Part shown: piece after piece, positions 26,726 through 35,461 of the stretch
Numbering within the stretch: the stretch's first letter is position 1
Layout: the number at the start of each line of letters is the position of its first letter
Assembly (NCBI GenBank): GCA_913056175.1
Contig: CAJXLM010000006.1
Span: forward strand, 24,172 to 88,171
Source of the DNA: an uncultured Opitutia bacterium
GTDB lineage: Bacteria > Verrucomicrobiota > Verrucomicrobiia > Opitutales > Puniceicoccaceae
Direction: 5' to 3'
DNA: 64,000 nt
Made by a program: the position numbers and the translations under genes
The notes under the pieces: generated by a model
What the model saw: the letters and a program-made list of their open reading frames with translations, nothing else
What the model was told of the DNA's origin: nothing
Database searches by the model: none

Positions 26726-28093
26726 ATGACCAAGAACTCCCAGACATGGCTGAAGCGCTCCGCCGCCGGCCTGCTTGGTGTCGCCATGGGCTCCTCGGCC
26801 TTCGCCATGATCGGCGATACCGAGGCAGAGCGCATGGCCGCCGCCGAACAGATTGCCGACCTCGAGCGCCAGCTGGAAGCGGCCCAGAGCGCTCTCGAAG
26901 CCTCCGGCGTCAGCCCGGAAATCATCGACCAGGAAATGGAAGCGATCCAGACGATCGAATCCATGACTGCCAGCCCCTCCATCGGGCCCCTCTCCTTCGG
27001 GGGCGGACTGCGGTACAACTACGTGTACAACCAGGACGGCGCGAACCCAGGTAACGGTGCGCCCTACGCAGCTGGCAACGGCGGGATCATTCGCCCCGAC
27101 GTGTTCATCCTGAACGCCTCCCTTCAGACCGAGCAGAACCTTTCCGGTTTCGCCTCCTACCGTTTCTACACCGGTACGGCGGACAACGGTGTGCAGTTCC
27201 AGAACGGCTTCCTCGTGCAGGGCTACCTCACCTACGACTTCGAGTGGGGTGACAACATGCAGTTCGGGCTGCTCTGGCGTCCGGTCGGTTACAGCCGCTT
27301 CGGGATCTCCACCTCCTACAACCTGACCCAGGACAACTACGTCACCGGGATCTACGACAACGCCGACCTCGGGATCGCCTACAATGGCAGCTTCGAGGAT
27401 CTCAGCTACACCGCCGGTCTCTTCATCCAGCAGCCCGGAATCGGGGGTGGTGCCGACGGCGCCCGTTCGGCCCTCCGCTACGGGAAGGATCCGATCAAGT
27501 TCGACAGCGCCAGCGGTCGCTACGAAAACGGTCAGGGCTACGAGATGGACTTCGCTGGTGCCGGTCGTCTGAACCAGGCCATCACCATCGACGAGCAGTG
27601 GACCGTCAACGTCGGGACCGGTGGCATGATCGGCAACCTGAAGAACAAGGGCAATGTCGACGATGGCGACGATGGCACCATGTACAATGTCAACGGTTGG
27701 GTGGTTGCCGACAGCGGGCCTCTCTCCGTGGCCGGGCAAGTTCAGTACTACAGGTACGACATCACCCCGGACACCATCGGTGTCGGCGACTTCGGCGGTT
27801 ACACCTTCATCGCCTCCGAAGCCGTGGCCCCGTCCTTCATGGGCACCTACACGTTCGACACGCCGGAAATCCTCTGGCTCGACTTCGTGCAGCCGGTCGT
27901 GGAGTACAGCATCGTCTCGCCGAACACGGGTGACTTCAAGGACAGCCAGCTCTGGGTGATCGGTGCCCGCTTCGTGCACAACGGCTTCTACGTGAACCCG
28001 CAGCTCTACTGGGCCAACACCGGGCAGAGCACCACCGCGAACACCTCCGACTGGAAGCGCGGGTTCTACACGAACATCGCCTACTACTTCTAA
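26726..28093 (+). CDS. Outer-membrane porin-like beta-barrel protein
   Basis: 455 residues. A Sec signal peptide (TWLKRSAAGLLGVAMGSSAFA) is followed by a short coiled coil (AERMAAAEQIADLERQLEAA, about residues 32-60), as in trimeric porins that anchor to peptidoglycan. The remainder shows alternating amphipathic strands rich in Gly, Tyr, Asn and Asp, ending in TNIAYYF with the C-terminal Phe recognised by the BAM machinery. Codon use and amino-acid composition suggest high expression. The leader upstream is A/C-rich (AAAACAACCAAACAAACC) with no Shine-Dalgarno sequence. A strong terminator follows. Substrate selectivity is unknown; the neighbouring betaine transporter may simply be adjacent. 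Confidence 0.82.
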   Translation: MTKNSQTWLKRSAAGLLGVAMGSSAFAMIGDTEAERMAAAEQIADLERQLEAAQSALEASGVSPEIIDQEMEAIQTIESMTASPSIGPLSFGGGLRYNYVYNQDGANPGNGAPYAAGNGGIIRPDVFILNASLQTEQNLSGFASYRFYTGTADNGVQFQNGFLVQGYLTYDFEWGDNMQFGLLWRPVGYSRFGISTSYNLTQDNYVTGIYDNADLGIAYNGSFEDLSYTAGLFIQQPGIGGGADGARSALRYGKDPIKFDSASGRYENGQGYEMDFAGAGRLNQAITIDEQWTVNVGTGGMIGNLKNKGNVDDGDDGTMYNVNGWVVADSGPLSVAGQVQYYRYDITPDTIGVGDFGGYTFIASEAVAPSFMGTYTFDTPEILWLDFVQPVVEYSIVSPNTGDFKDSQLWVIGARFVHNGFYVNPQLYWANTGQSTTANTSDWKRGFYTNIAYYF

Positions 28094-28132
28094 TCGGAAC
28101 TGCGCCCACTGCGGCGTAGCCGGTTCTTCTCG

Positions 28133-28167
28133 AGAGCCGGCGGGGGGAACCTCGCCGGCTCTTTTTT
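28133..28167 (+). terminator. Rho-independent terminator after the porin gene
   Basis: Stem AGAGCCGGCG/CGCCGGCTCT (10 bp), 10-nt loop, then a six-T tract. It separates the porin transcript from proVWX. Confidence 0.93.
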
Positions 28168-28189
28168 CAACCCTAGCCAAGGTTCACGC

Positions 28190-29461
28190 ATGGAACAGAC
28201 GCAAGCAGGGGCTACCATGGAAGCTACCGAACAGGAGGCTTCCCCCGGCAGCCGTAAGGAAAAGGGGCCGCCCATCGTTCAGGTGGAGGGTCTCTACAAG
28301 ATTTTTGGGACGAATCCGAAGGAACGCGCCCTCCCCCTCGTCGAGCAGGGCAAGTCCAAGGCGGAAATCCTCGAGGCGACCGGCTGTACGGTCGGCATCA
28401 ACAACGCCTCCTTCAACGTTCACCAGCGCGAGATCTTCGTGATCATGGGGCTGTCCGGCAGCGGCAAGTCCACCGTCATCCGCTGCGTGAACCGCCTCAT
28501 CGAACCGACTGCCGGCAAGGTCATTGTCGACGGCCAGGATGTGGTCGAGGCCAACGCGGAACAGCTCCGCGAGATCCGGCGCAAGAAGATGAGCATGGTC
28601 TTCCAGCGCTTCGGCCTCCTCCCCCACCGCACGGTCCTCGACAATGTCGCTTTCGGCCTCGAGATCCAGGGGGTCGACCGCGCCGAACGCTACGAAAAGG
28701 CCGAGAAGGCCATCACCACGGTCGGCCTCGACGGCTACTCGGACAAGATGACCCAGGCCCTCTCCGGAGGGATGCAGCAGCGCGTCGGGCTCGCCCGCGC
28801 CCTCGCCAACGACCCGGAGATCCTCCTCATGGACGAGGCCTTCTCCGCGCTCGACCCCCTCATCCGCGTGCAACTGCAGGACGAGCTCCTCGAACTGCAG
28901 GCCCGCCAGCACCGCACCATCCTTTTCATCACCCACGACCTCGACGAGGCCCTCAAGATCGGCGACCGCATCGCCATCATGAAGGACGGCGCGGTCGTCC
29001 AGGTGGGCACCCCGGAGGAAATCCTCAGCAACCCCGCCAACGACTATGTGCGGGACTTCGTCGAGAATGTCGACCGCTCCAAGGTGATCACCGCGGGCTC
29101 CATCCTCCGCAAGACGGATGTCGCCTACACCAATCATGGACCCCACCAGGCCCTCCGCCAGATGCGCCAGCTCGGGGTCGGCTCCCTCTACGTCCTCGAC
29201 CGCGACCGCAAGTTTGTCGGTTTGATCAAGTCCGAGGAGGTCGCCGATCTCGCCCGGAAGACGCCCGAGAAGGACGACGCCACCAGCACCATCGAGCCGA
29301 TCCTCCACCGCGAGTACAGCTCGACCCGGCCGGAGGTGCCCATCGCCGACCTGCTCGAGGAATCCGCCCGCAACGTGGTCCCCATCGCCGTGGTCGACGA
29401 GGAAGGTACCTTCCTCGGGATCGTCACCCGCCCTGCCATCCTCTCGGCCATCGCCGGATAA
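28190..29461 (+). CDS. proV: Glycine betaine/proline ABC transporter, ATP-binding subunit
   Basis: The ATPase of the ProU/OpuA-type osmoprotectant importer. 423 residues. Walker A GLSGSGKST, Q-loop MVFQRFGLLPHRTV, signature ALSGGMQQRVGLARAL, Walker B ILLMDEAFSALDPL and switch His in FITHDLDEAL are all intact. Two CBS domains follow (about residues 290-423), the ionic-strength or nucleotide sensors of this family. The N-terminal extension before VEGLYKIFG is slightly long, and the insertion ALPLVEQGKSKAEIL is a normal ProV trait. It begins the proV-proW-proX operon just after the porin terminator. Osmotic regulation is expected for the family, but no operator is recognisable. Confidence 0.95.
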   Translation: MEQTQAGATMEATEQEASPGSRKEKGPPIVQVEGLYKIFGTNPKERALPLVEQGKSKAEILEATGCTVGINNASFNVHQREIFVIMGLSGSGKSTVIRCVNRLIEPTAGKVIVDGQDVVEANAEQLREIRRKKMSMVFQRFGLLPHRTVLDNVAFGLEIQGVDRAERYEKAEKAITTVGLDGYSDKMTQALSGGMQQRVGLARALANDPEILLMDEAFSALDPLIRVQLQDELLELQARQHRTILFITHDLDEALKIGDRIAIMKDGAVVQVGTPEEILSNPANDYVRDFVENVDRSKVITAGSILRKTDVAYTNHGPHQALRQMRQLGVGSLYVLDRDRKFVGLIKSEEVADLARKTPEKDDATSTIEPILHREYSSTRPEVPIADLLEESARNVVPIAVVDEEGTFLGIVTRPAILSAIAG

Positions 29462-29467
29462 TTAGCC

Positions 29468-31033
29468 ATGATTCGACTCCCCATCGGTGAATACTTCGAT
29501 GTCTTCGTCAACTGGCTGAAGGCAACCTTCAGCGGGCTGTTCGACTTCATCAGCGCCCTGCTGAACTTCTCCATCGACGTCCTCGAGAACACCCTGCTCC
29601 TCAACGAGCTCACGGGCTACGCCTCCATCCTCTTCGGGCTGCTGCTCTTCCTGGTGGCCGGGCTGCTCGGCCGCCGCCTCGGCGGACGGAAACTGTTCCT
29701 CCCCTTCGCCATCGTCGCCGCACTGATCTTCGGCGGGATGGAGACCTGGCGCACCCAGAATCTCGCCGCCAAGGTCACCCCGGAAGTGGCCTCGGCCATG
29801 GAGACGGACTTCTCCGAGCTGCGCAAGAGCCTGGCGGCCGAATTCCCCGCCGACTTCTCCGCCGCCCAGACACTGGTCAACAACATCCGCGAGGCCATCC
29901 CCGAGGAGGATGAGGAGGCCCGCCGCGATGTCGCCCGGGCCTCCCGCTCCATCCGGACGGCCCGGGAGGGAGAGGTCGACGAGATCTACGACGCCCTCTC
30001 CGATACCCGCGAGGCCATCGCGGTCGACCCCGTGGAGGAAGCGGTTCCCCAGGCACTCCAGAGCCGGCTCGACGAGGCCATCAACCGCTACCGCACTTTC
30101 ACCGCGGTGGACGAGGCCGACCGGCTCATCGACGACCTCAAGAGGGTCGAGCCGGGCGACGACTACGACCTGCGCAACCAGTTCATCAACGCGCGCTCCT
30201 ACGAGCGTCTCGTCGACGTCCTCGGCGCCACCGAGGCCTACTACGGGGGTGCGGGGAACCAGCAGATCGCCGACGAGGCCGCCGGTGCCCTCCAGGAACT
30301 GCGCCTGCTCAATCCGGATCGCCTCCAGTGGCTGGCCCCGGTCTTCACGATCATCCTCCTCGCCATCGTGGCCTACTTGATCGCCAGTGGCGGGGTCGCT
30401 GTCTTCGCCGTGATCGGGCTGCTCCTCGTGATCTCCATTAACCTCTGGGTGCCCACCATGGAGACTCTCGCCCTGGTGCTCTCCGCCACCCTCTTCGCCC
30501 TGCTGGTGGGGATTCCGCTGGGGATTCTCGCCGCCCGCTCCGACTCCGCGGACAAAGCCATCCGGCCGGTCCTCGACTTCATGCAGACGATGCCCGCCTT
30601 CGTCTACCTGATCCCGGCGGTCATCTTCTTCGGGCTCGGGAAGGTGCCGGGTGCCATGGCCACCCTCATCTTCTCCATGCCACCGGCCGTCCGCCTCACC
30701 AACCTCGGCATCCGTCAGGTCCCCGAGGAAGTGGTCGAGGCCGCCCAGGCCTTCGGGGCCACCCCGCGGCAGATGCTCCTCAAGGCACAGCTGCCCATCG
30801 CCATGATCACCATCCTCGCCGGGGTCAACCAGACCATCATGCTGGCCCTCTCCATGGTCGTCATCGGCGGCATGATCGGGGCCGGCGGACTCGGCGAAGT
30901 CGTCCTCTCCGGGATCACCCAGCTGAAGTTGGGCCTCGGATTTGAAGGCGGGGTCGCCGTGGTTATCCTTGCCATCTATCTCGACCGGGTCACTCAGGCG
31001 CTGGGTGCACCCAAAACCAAACCCAAAAAGTAA
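29468..31033 (+). CDS. proW: Glycine betaine/proline ABC transporter permease with extra soluble domain
   Basis: The membrane subunit of the betaine importer. 521 residues against about 280-355 in known OpuAB/ProW proteins. The C-terminal 230 residues are canonical: LLVGIPLGILAARS, MQTMPAFVYLIPAVIFFGLG, the EAA loop VEAAQAFGATPRQMLLKAQLP and MLALSMVVIGGMIG. The N-terminal 95 residues contain two helices. Between them, residues about 95-285 form an acidic, helix-rich soluble segment (for example LRKSLAAEFPADF, IDDLKRVEPGDDYDLRNQF) that has no counterpart I know in this family. proV ends 6 nt upstream and proX begins 4 nt downstream. Confidence 0.93.
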   Translation: MIRLPIGEYFDVFVNWLKATFSGLFDFISALLNFSIDVLENTLLLNELTGYASILFGLLLFLVAGLLGRRLGGRKLFLPFAIVAALIFGGMETWRTQNLAAKVTPEVASAMETDFSELRKSLAAEFPADFSAAQTLVNNIREAIPEEDEEARRDVARASRSIRTAREGEVDEIYDALSDTREAIAVDPVEEAVPQALQSRLDEAINRYRTFTAVDEADRLIDDLKRVEPGDDYDLRNQFINARSYERLVDVLGATEAYYGGAGNQQIADEAAGALQELRLLNPDRLQWLAPVFTIILLAIVAYLIASGGVAVFAVIGLLLVISINLWVPTMETLALVLSATLFALLVGIPLGILAARSDSADKAIRPVLDFMQTMPAFVYLIPAVIFFGLGKVPGAMATLIFSMPPAVRLTNLGIRQVPEEVVEAAQAFGATPRQMLLKAQLPIAMITILAGVNQTIMLALSMVVIGGMIGAGGLGEVVLSGITQLKLGLGFEGGVAVVILAIYLDRVTQALGAPKTKPKK

Positions 31034-31037
31034 CCAT

Positions 31038-31877
31038 ATGACCAAGACGAAGACACTATCCGCCATCCTCGGTGCGGGTATCCTTGCCGCGGGCGTTCAC
31101 GCCCAGACCGTCAAGATCGCCTACCCGAACTGGGCTGAAGGCATCGCCATGACCAACCTCATGGCCGCTGTCCTCGAAGAGGAAATGGGCTACGATGTCG
31201 AACTGACCGTCGCTGACCCGGGCGTGATCTACTCCGCGGTTGCTGCCGGCGACCAGGACCTGTTCCTCGACGCCTGGCTCCCCAACACCCACGAACCCTA
31301 CTGGGACGAGTACGGGGATCAGCTCGAGAACCTCGGTACCACCTTCGGCAACGCCGTCACCGGCCTCGTCGTCCCCACCTACATGGAGGTCGACAGCATT
31401 GAGGACCTCAACTCCATCGCCCCCGATCTCGACAACAAGATCATTGGCATCGGGACGGGTGCCGGCATCTACCGGAACACCAATGTCGCCATCAATGAGT
31501 ACGACCTCGAGCTGGTCCAGGTATCCTCGAGCGGACCGGCCATGACCGCCGCCCTCGGCGACGCCATCGAGAACAACGAACCGATCGTCATCACCGGCTG
31601 GAAACCCCACTGGATGTTCGGTCGCTACGACCTCAAGGTCCTCAATGACCCGCTCGGTGTCTACCCGATCGACGGCTGCCGCAAGGTCGCCCGCCCGGGC
31701 TTCCAACAGGATATGCCCGAGGTCGCCGAGCTCATGCTGAACTTCACCATGACCGAGGATCAGCTGCTCGACCTCATGATCGCCATCGACGACTCCAACG
31801 ACGATCCCCGCGACGTCGCCTCCGACTGGATGCGCCGCAACCAGCCGGCCGTCGACTCCTGGATCCCCCGCTCCTAA
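31038..31877 (+). CDS. proX: Glycine betaine/proline ABC transporter substrate-binding protein
   Basis: The periplasmic binding protein of the importer. 279 residues, with a signal peptide LSAILGAGILAAGVHAQ (about residues 7-23, cleavage after HAQ or nearby). The mature start VKIAYPNWAEGIAMTNLMA and DLFLDAWLPNTHEPYW are typical of OpuAC/ProX. Trp residues in NWAEG, AWLP and GWKPHWMF can form the aromatic cage for a quaternary ammonium. Being a free protein rather than a lipoprotein agrees with an outer membrane. The A/C-rich leader before ATG 31038 lacks a Shine-Dalgarno sequence. A strong terminator follows. Confidence 0.95.
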   Translation: MTKTKTLSAILGAGILAAGVHAQTVKIAYPNWAEGIAMTNLMAAVLEEEMGYDVELTVADPGVIYSAVAAGDQDLFLDAWLPNTHEPYWDEYGDQLENLGTTFGNAVTGLVVPTYMEVDSIEDLNSIAPDLDNKIIGIGTGAGIYRNTNVAINEYDLELVQVSSSGPAMTAALGDAIENNEPIVITGWKPHWMFGRYDLKVLNDPLGVYPIDGCRKVARPGFQQDMPEVAELMLNFTMTEDQLLDLMIAIDDSNDDPRDVASDWMRRNQPAVDSWIPRS

Positions 31878-31910
31878 GCGAGCCTCCTCCTCCAGGAACT
31901 CCCCTCACCA

Positions 31911-31942
31911 GCCTCCCGGCCCCCGGCCGGGAGGCTTTTTTT
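31911..31942 (+). terminator. Rho-independent terminator after proX
   Basis: Stem GCCTCCCGG/CCGGGAGGC (9 bp) with a 7-nt loop and a seven-T tract, 34 nt after the proX stop. Closes the osmoprotectant operon. Confidence 0.93.
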
Positions 31943-32672
31943 GACCCACCGCCCACCCGCAAACCACCACTAACCCCTCCCCCCAGAACCCACACCACAC
32001 TCACAAAAGGGGCAGTCCCTCTTTGGCCCCACGTCCTGCTAGAAAGCAAGGACCGACGTCGCATCCCCGGCCCAGCCAACCCCTCTTAGCCCAACCCCTC
32101 CCCAGCCCACTCCAAAGAAAAACCGAAGCTACCGCTGACGGGGACAGACGTCGCATCTCGGCCCCACCGCCCACCCGCAAACCTCCACCACCAACCCCTC
32201 TTCCCAGACCCAACACCCCGCTCGGAAGCGGGGACAGACGTCGCATCCCCAAATTTGCCTCCCTCAACCCCGCTGGGAGTCCAGACCGAGGACCATACCT
32301 CGGGGGAATGGGAGAGCTGTGGCCGGGACGAGCCGGACTATCGGCGCCCCGCCGGACCCATCTTCCTCCCGCGCGTCGGGAGGGGCCTTCTCCTTGGTGC
32401 CTGCTCCCCCACAAACTTGGCCCCCTTTCCCCGGGACCGCAGCCAAACGACCGCGGCTCCCGGCTCGGCGTTCTCAAAGCGGGGAAGGGGCGGTCGAAGG
32501 ACTGTACGGGAATCTCCACGGATTGGGGAGGAAGCCCTCGCGGGCATGGATCCACTGGAACCCGGCATCACGATGCCCCTGGCTGCCCACGGCTTCACAT
32601 CGAGAAACTCTCGGCGTTGCCCACTCTTGTCGGCGGGCTCCATGTTTCGCCGATTCGGGAGCGGAGCCGCCC
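31943..32672. other. 730-nt non-coding, repeat-rich stretch
   Basis: No credible gene is seen. The left third (31945-32250) is C-rich and holds three direct copies of the REP-like motif about 90 nt apart and two copies of a CCCACCGCCCACCCGCAAACC block. The right part (32260-32672) has mixed composition. It has open frames on both strands, but their translations have no recognisable motif, start region or Shine-Dalgarno signal. It may be eroded sequence left by earlier insertions. trmL ends at 32673, so its end faces this stretch. Confidence 0.6.
31945..32250 (+). repeat. Tandem cluster of REP-like units (three copies)
   Basis: Copies of the core GGGGACAGACGTCGCATCCC occur at 32051-32068 (degenerate, GACCGACGTCGCATCCCC), 32139-32157 and 32229-32250. 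The third shows the hairpin arms GGGGA and TCCCC around CAGACGTCGCA. Spacing is about 89 and 91 nt. A C-rich filler, including CCCACCGCCCACCCGCAAACC at 31945 and again at 32163, is repeated between copies, so the unit is about 90 nt or longer. Confidence 0.78.
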
Positions 32673-33158
32673 TCAACCTCCGGTCTTCGGCCCCACGATC
32701 TGCCGGAGGGCCTCGTACACGGCGATGCCCACGGAAGTGGCGAGGTTGAGAGACCGCAGGCCTTCCCCGAACTGGGGAATCCGCACACTACGCTCCGGCC
32801 CAATGGCCGCGTGTACCTCCGGCGGACAGCCGCTGCCCTCGTTCCCAAAGAGTAGGAGGTCGCCCGCCGCGAATGACGTCTCCCAGAGTCCCCGCTCCGC
32901 ATGAGTGGTAAAGAGCCAAGTGCGCTCTGCCGCGGTCGCCGTGCGAAAGGTGGACCAGCTCTCGTGCTCGCACAGGTCGAGTTTCCGCCAGTAGTCCATC
33001 CCACTGCGGCGGAGGTGCCGATCGGTAATCGAGAAGCCGAGGGGGTGAATGAGATGGAGACGGGAGCGGGTCAGCGCGCAGAGGCGGCCGACATTCCCGG
33101 TGTTGGGGGGAATCTCCGGGCAAAGGAGCGCGACTTGCACCCAGGGCGGCCCACTCAT
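32673..33158 (-). CDS. trmL: tRNA (cytidine/uridine(34)-2'-O)-methyltransferase TrmL
   Basis: A SpoU/SPOUT-class enzyme that 2'-O-methylates the wobble base of leucine tRNAs. The 161 residues fit the short TrmL form, which lacks an extra RNA-binding domain. The three SPOUT motifs are visible: PEIPPNTGNVGRLCALT at the N-terminus, LLLFGNEGSGCP in the middle and RSLNLATSVGIAVYEAL near the end, forming the SAM-binding knot. ATG 33158 overlaps the thrB stop (ATGA), indicating translational coupling with homoserine kinase, and fixes the start. It is the last gene of the thrB-side cluster. Confidence 0.92.
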   Translation of the reverse strand: MSGPPWVQVALLCPEIPPNTGNVGRLCALTRSRLHLIHPLGFSITDRHLRRSGMDYWRKLDLCEHESWSTFRTATAAERTWLFTTHAERGLWETSFAAGDLLLFGNEGSGCPPEVHAAIGPERSVRIPQFGEGLRSLNLATSVGIAVYEALRQIVGPKTGG

Positions 33159-34069
33159 GCGCTCTCCACGACACGGGCCCCGTTGTTGTCAACGGCGAGG
33201 GCCATCATCCGGCAATGGATCCCGTGCTCGCGGTAGACTTCCTCCATGGCTGCGCGCACCTCGAGCGCCGATTCCCGCGGAGAGGCGCAGACGACGCTGG
33301 ATCCGCTACCGCTCAGCCAGCCGGCATACGCCCCCGCCGTAACTCCGGCATGGATGGCCTCGTCTACGAAAGGGTTCAGGGTCTTGCGGAAGGGCTGGTG
33401 GATGGCGTCGCGGGTGGTCCCGCGGAGGCGTTCGTAGTCCTGCTTGGCAAAGGCTCCCACGAGGTAGGCGAGGCCGTTCAGGCTCTTGACCACTTCCTCG
33501 AAGGGAAGCATGTCCGGAAGCACCTGTCGGGCCAGCGGCGTGCTCACCCGCGTTTCCGGGGCCGCCACCACCAGGGAAAGCTCCTCGGTCACGGGAAAGC
33601 GGAAGGAATCGAGGTACTCGCCACTCTCCGGGTCGGTGCGGGAGACGCAGAATCCCCCGCGCACGAGGGCGCAAACGTTGTCGGGGGCATTGTCCAGGCG
33701 GGTAAGCTCCCGGACGCAGTCGTGCGGGCCGAGGGGATTCCCGCAGAGGGCGTTGAGGCCAAGGAGAACACCCCCATAAACCGTGGCCGAGGAGCCCAGA
33801 CCCCGCTCTCCCGGCACCTCTCCCCAGAGCTCGATTTCGAAAGCGAAAGGCTCGGCTCCGGTTCGCGCGAAGAAAAGGTCCGCGGTGCGCCGACCGCGCT
33901 CGACGAGATCAGCCGCCTGCTCGCCGAGACCCTCCACCCGGTAGGGACCTTCCTGCCGGCGGAGGCGGCAGAAGTTGTACAGAGCCAATCCGATGCTCAG
34001 GGTGTCGAAGCCGGGACCGCAATTGCTGGTCGAGGCCGGCAGGCACAATTCCACTTCCCGCGCAACCAC
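33155..34069 (-). CDS. thrB: Homoserine kinase
   Basis: A GHMP-family kinase that phosphorylates L-homoserine in threonine biosynthesis. 304 residues, with the N-terminal ASTSNCGPGFDTLSIGLALY, the ATP-binding GHMP motif PGERGLGSSATVYGG and the C-terminal motif GWLSGSGSSVVC. The start is GTG 34069, placed 3 nt after the smpB stop, again suggesting one transcript. The other threonine genes (hom, thrC) are not in the window. trmL overlaps its stop by 4 nt. Confidence 0.93.
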   Translation of the reverse strand: MVAREVELCLPASTSNCGPGFDTLSIGLALYNFCRLRRQEGPYRVEGLGEQAADLVERGRRTADLFFARTGAEPFAFEIELWGEVPGERGLGSSATVYGGVLLGLNALCGNPLGPHDCVRELTRLDNAPDNVCALVRGGFCVSRTDPESGEYLDSFRFPVTEELSLVVAAPETRVSTPLARQVLPDMLPFEEVVKSLNGLAYLVGAFAKQDYERLRGTTRDAIHQPFRKTLNPFVDEAIHAGVTAGAYAGWLSGSGSSVVCASPRESALEVRAAMEEVYREHGIHCRMMALAVDNNGARVVESA

Positions 34070-34072
34070 GGC

Positions 34073-34552
34073 TCACCCTCCTCGCTTGGTGTACCGGGCC
34101 ACTTCCCGCTCGGCTTCCCGCAGGGCTGTCTTCCGCTTCATCGCCTCCCGCTTGTCGTGCTGCTTCTTCCCGGCCACCACAGCGATCTCCACTTTCACAC
34201 GACCCCGCCGGAAATAGAGGCGCAGGGGCACGATGGTTCGTCCCCCTGACTGGACGGCCTCGCGGAGCCTGCGAATTTCCCGGGCATGCAGGAGGAGCTT
34301 GCGCGGTCGGCGCGGCAGGTGCTGCCCGGACGTGTCAAAGGCGTACTCGTCGATGTGCGCGTGATACAGGTACGCCTCTCCCTTCTGGATCCGCACGAAG
34401 GCATCCCGCAGCTGGGCCTTGCCCGCCCGGATGGCCTTGACCTCGTTCCCCTGGAGGGCGATTCCCGCCTCCAGCTTCTCCCCGATCTGGTAGTCATGGA
34501 AGGCCTTGCGGTTGCGGATCTCCGGAGGTCCGTTCTGTGGACGGGTGGCCAC
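34073..34552 (-). CDS. smpB: SsrA (tmRNA)-binding protein SmpB
   Basis: Binds tmRNA and brings it to stalled ribosomes for trans-translation. 159 residues. Conserved parts: RNRKAFHDYQIGEKLEAGIAL, GNEVKAIRAGKAQLRDAFVRI, the HIDEY segment, PRRPRKLLLHAREIRRL and the basic C-terminal tail GKKQHDKREAMKRK, which enters the mRNA channel. The start is GTG 34552. The ssrA gene is not visible in the window. It sits between rpoZ (upstream) and thrB (3 nt downstream). Confidence 0.96.
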   Translation of the reverse strand: MATRPQNGPPEIRNRKAFHDYQIGEKLEAGIALQGNEVKAIRAGKAQLRDAFVRIQKGEAYLYHAHIDEYAFDTSGQHLPRRPRKLLLHAREIRRLREAVQSGGRTIVPLRLYFRRGRVKVEIAVVAGKKQHDKREAMKRKTALREAEREVARYTKRGG

Positions 34553-34611
34553 GGTTCTGGGTCCTCGGGAAGGTCAGGAGCCACGCCCCGGCCCTCCTCC
34601 CCTCTGGTGCG

Positions 34612-34827
34612 TCAGGAGTGCTCTTCCTCCGGGTCGTACAGTTCGTAACGGATCTTGTCCTCCATGATCTCCCGGAGGGCAATGTCCTCGGGGTCGAGGC
34701 GCTCAAGCGACTCCACGAGGGGTTTGAAGCCGTTCTTCAACTGCTTCACCCGGCGCGACACCAAGTTTACCAGGACGTTCGGGTCCTCGATTTTTGCACG
34801 GGCGGCTTTCAAATAATCGTCTCTCAC
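34612..34827 (-). CDS. rpoZ: DNA-directed RNA polymerase omega subunit-like protein
   Basis: 71 residues. The sequence MRDDYLKAARAKI, LVNLVSRRVKQLKNGFKPLV and LDPEDIALREIMEDKI follows the omega pattern of N-terminal helices, an R-R-x-Q-L segment and an IALREI motif. Omega stabilises the beta' subunit and core assembly. The usual neighbour gmk is not here; instead smpB lies downstream and a FabZ-like gene upstream, all on the minus strand. Omega proteins are short and divergent, so the call is likely rather than certain. Confidence 0.83.
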   Translation of the reverse strand: MRDDYLKAARAKIEDPNVLVNLVSRRVKQLKNGFKPLVESLERLDPEDIALREIMEDKIRYELYDPEEEHS

Positions 34828-34920
34828 AGCACTGCGTTGGGAAAAAAGGAAACCTGAAACAGTACCACGGAATCAAGCGCTGGCAAGGCGCAAAAACGGG
34901 GTTGGCTCCGCCGGGACGGC

Positions 34921-35355
34921 TCAGACCAAGGCGAGGGCGAAGCTCGCGGTGACCGCACGCTTGCCCTCCAGCTCGACCCGCCCATCCAGAAACTCGAACT
35001 GGCTCACCGTCTCCCGGTGGTCCACCACGAGTCGAAGGTGGTCACCGGGTCGAATCATCCGCTTGAACCGGGCGTCCCGGATCCGGGAAAGCGCGGGGGT
35101 CCGCTCGTGCAATCCCTGCGCGGTCGTCTCGGAGCGGTGGGCCAGCAGTACTGCCCCCGCCTGGAGGAGGGACTCGCAGGCCAGCACCCCGGGCAGAATG
35201 GGATTGCCGGGATAGTGCCCCGCAAAATGGGGCTCCTCCGCACGCACCTCGCGCTCCGCCACGATTCGCGCCTCCGCCAGCTCAACGACCCGGTCGAGAA
35301 AGAGGAACGGGGGACGGTGGGGGATCCGGCGGCAGATTTCCTCGCGCTCGAGCAT
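34921..35355 (-). CDS. fabZ: (3R)-hydroxyacyl-ACP dehydratase, FabZ-like
   Basis: A hot-dog-fold dehydratase of type II fatty acid synthesis. 144 residues from ATG 35355. The motifs are [16 protein letters not shown] at the N-terminus and the active-site helix [21 protein letters not shown], with the catalytic His in GHYP and Glu in ACES. The closing [18 protein letters not shown] is the typical last strand pair. The open frame continues upstream past the divergent rpsR start, so the first Met of the conserved domain is used. FabZ versus a specialised hydroxyacyl-ACP dehydratase-like paralogue cannot be decided. It is divergent from rpsR with 106 nt between. Confidence 0.86.
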   Translation of the reverse strand: MLEREEICRRIPHRPPFLFLDRVVELAEARIVAEREVRAEEPHFAGHYPGNPILPGVLACESLLQAGAVLLAHRSETTAQGLHERTPALSRIRDARFKRMIRPGDHLRLVVDHRETVSQFEFLDGRVELEGKRAVTASFALALV

Positions 35356-35461
35356 CCCCGGAGTCAGCCAGAACTCGGGAGAGCTGTCCAGTCCCCTCCA
35401 CACAACCGCCGATTTCCTCTTGCTTCCACCGGCCCGGGAGCCTTTGCTCCAAGTTTCTCTC

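Noticed and set aside
31038..31877. proX considered as a lipoprotein
   Set aside because: The signal peptide ends in HAQ without a lipobox cysteine.
32023..32904. Open frame of about 290 codons across the repeat stretch
   Set aside because: It crosses the tandem repeats and runs antisense into trmL; composition is Pro/Arg-rich and no motif is seen.
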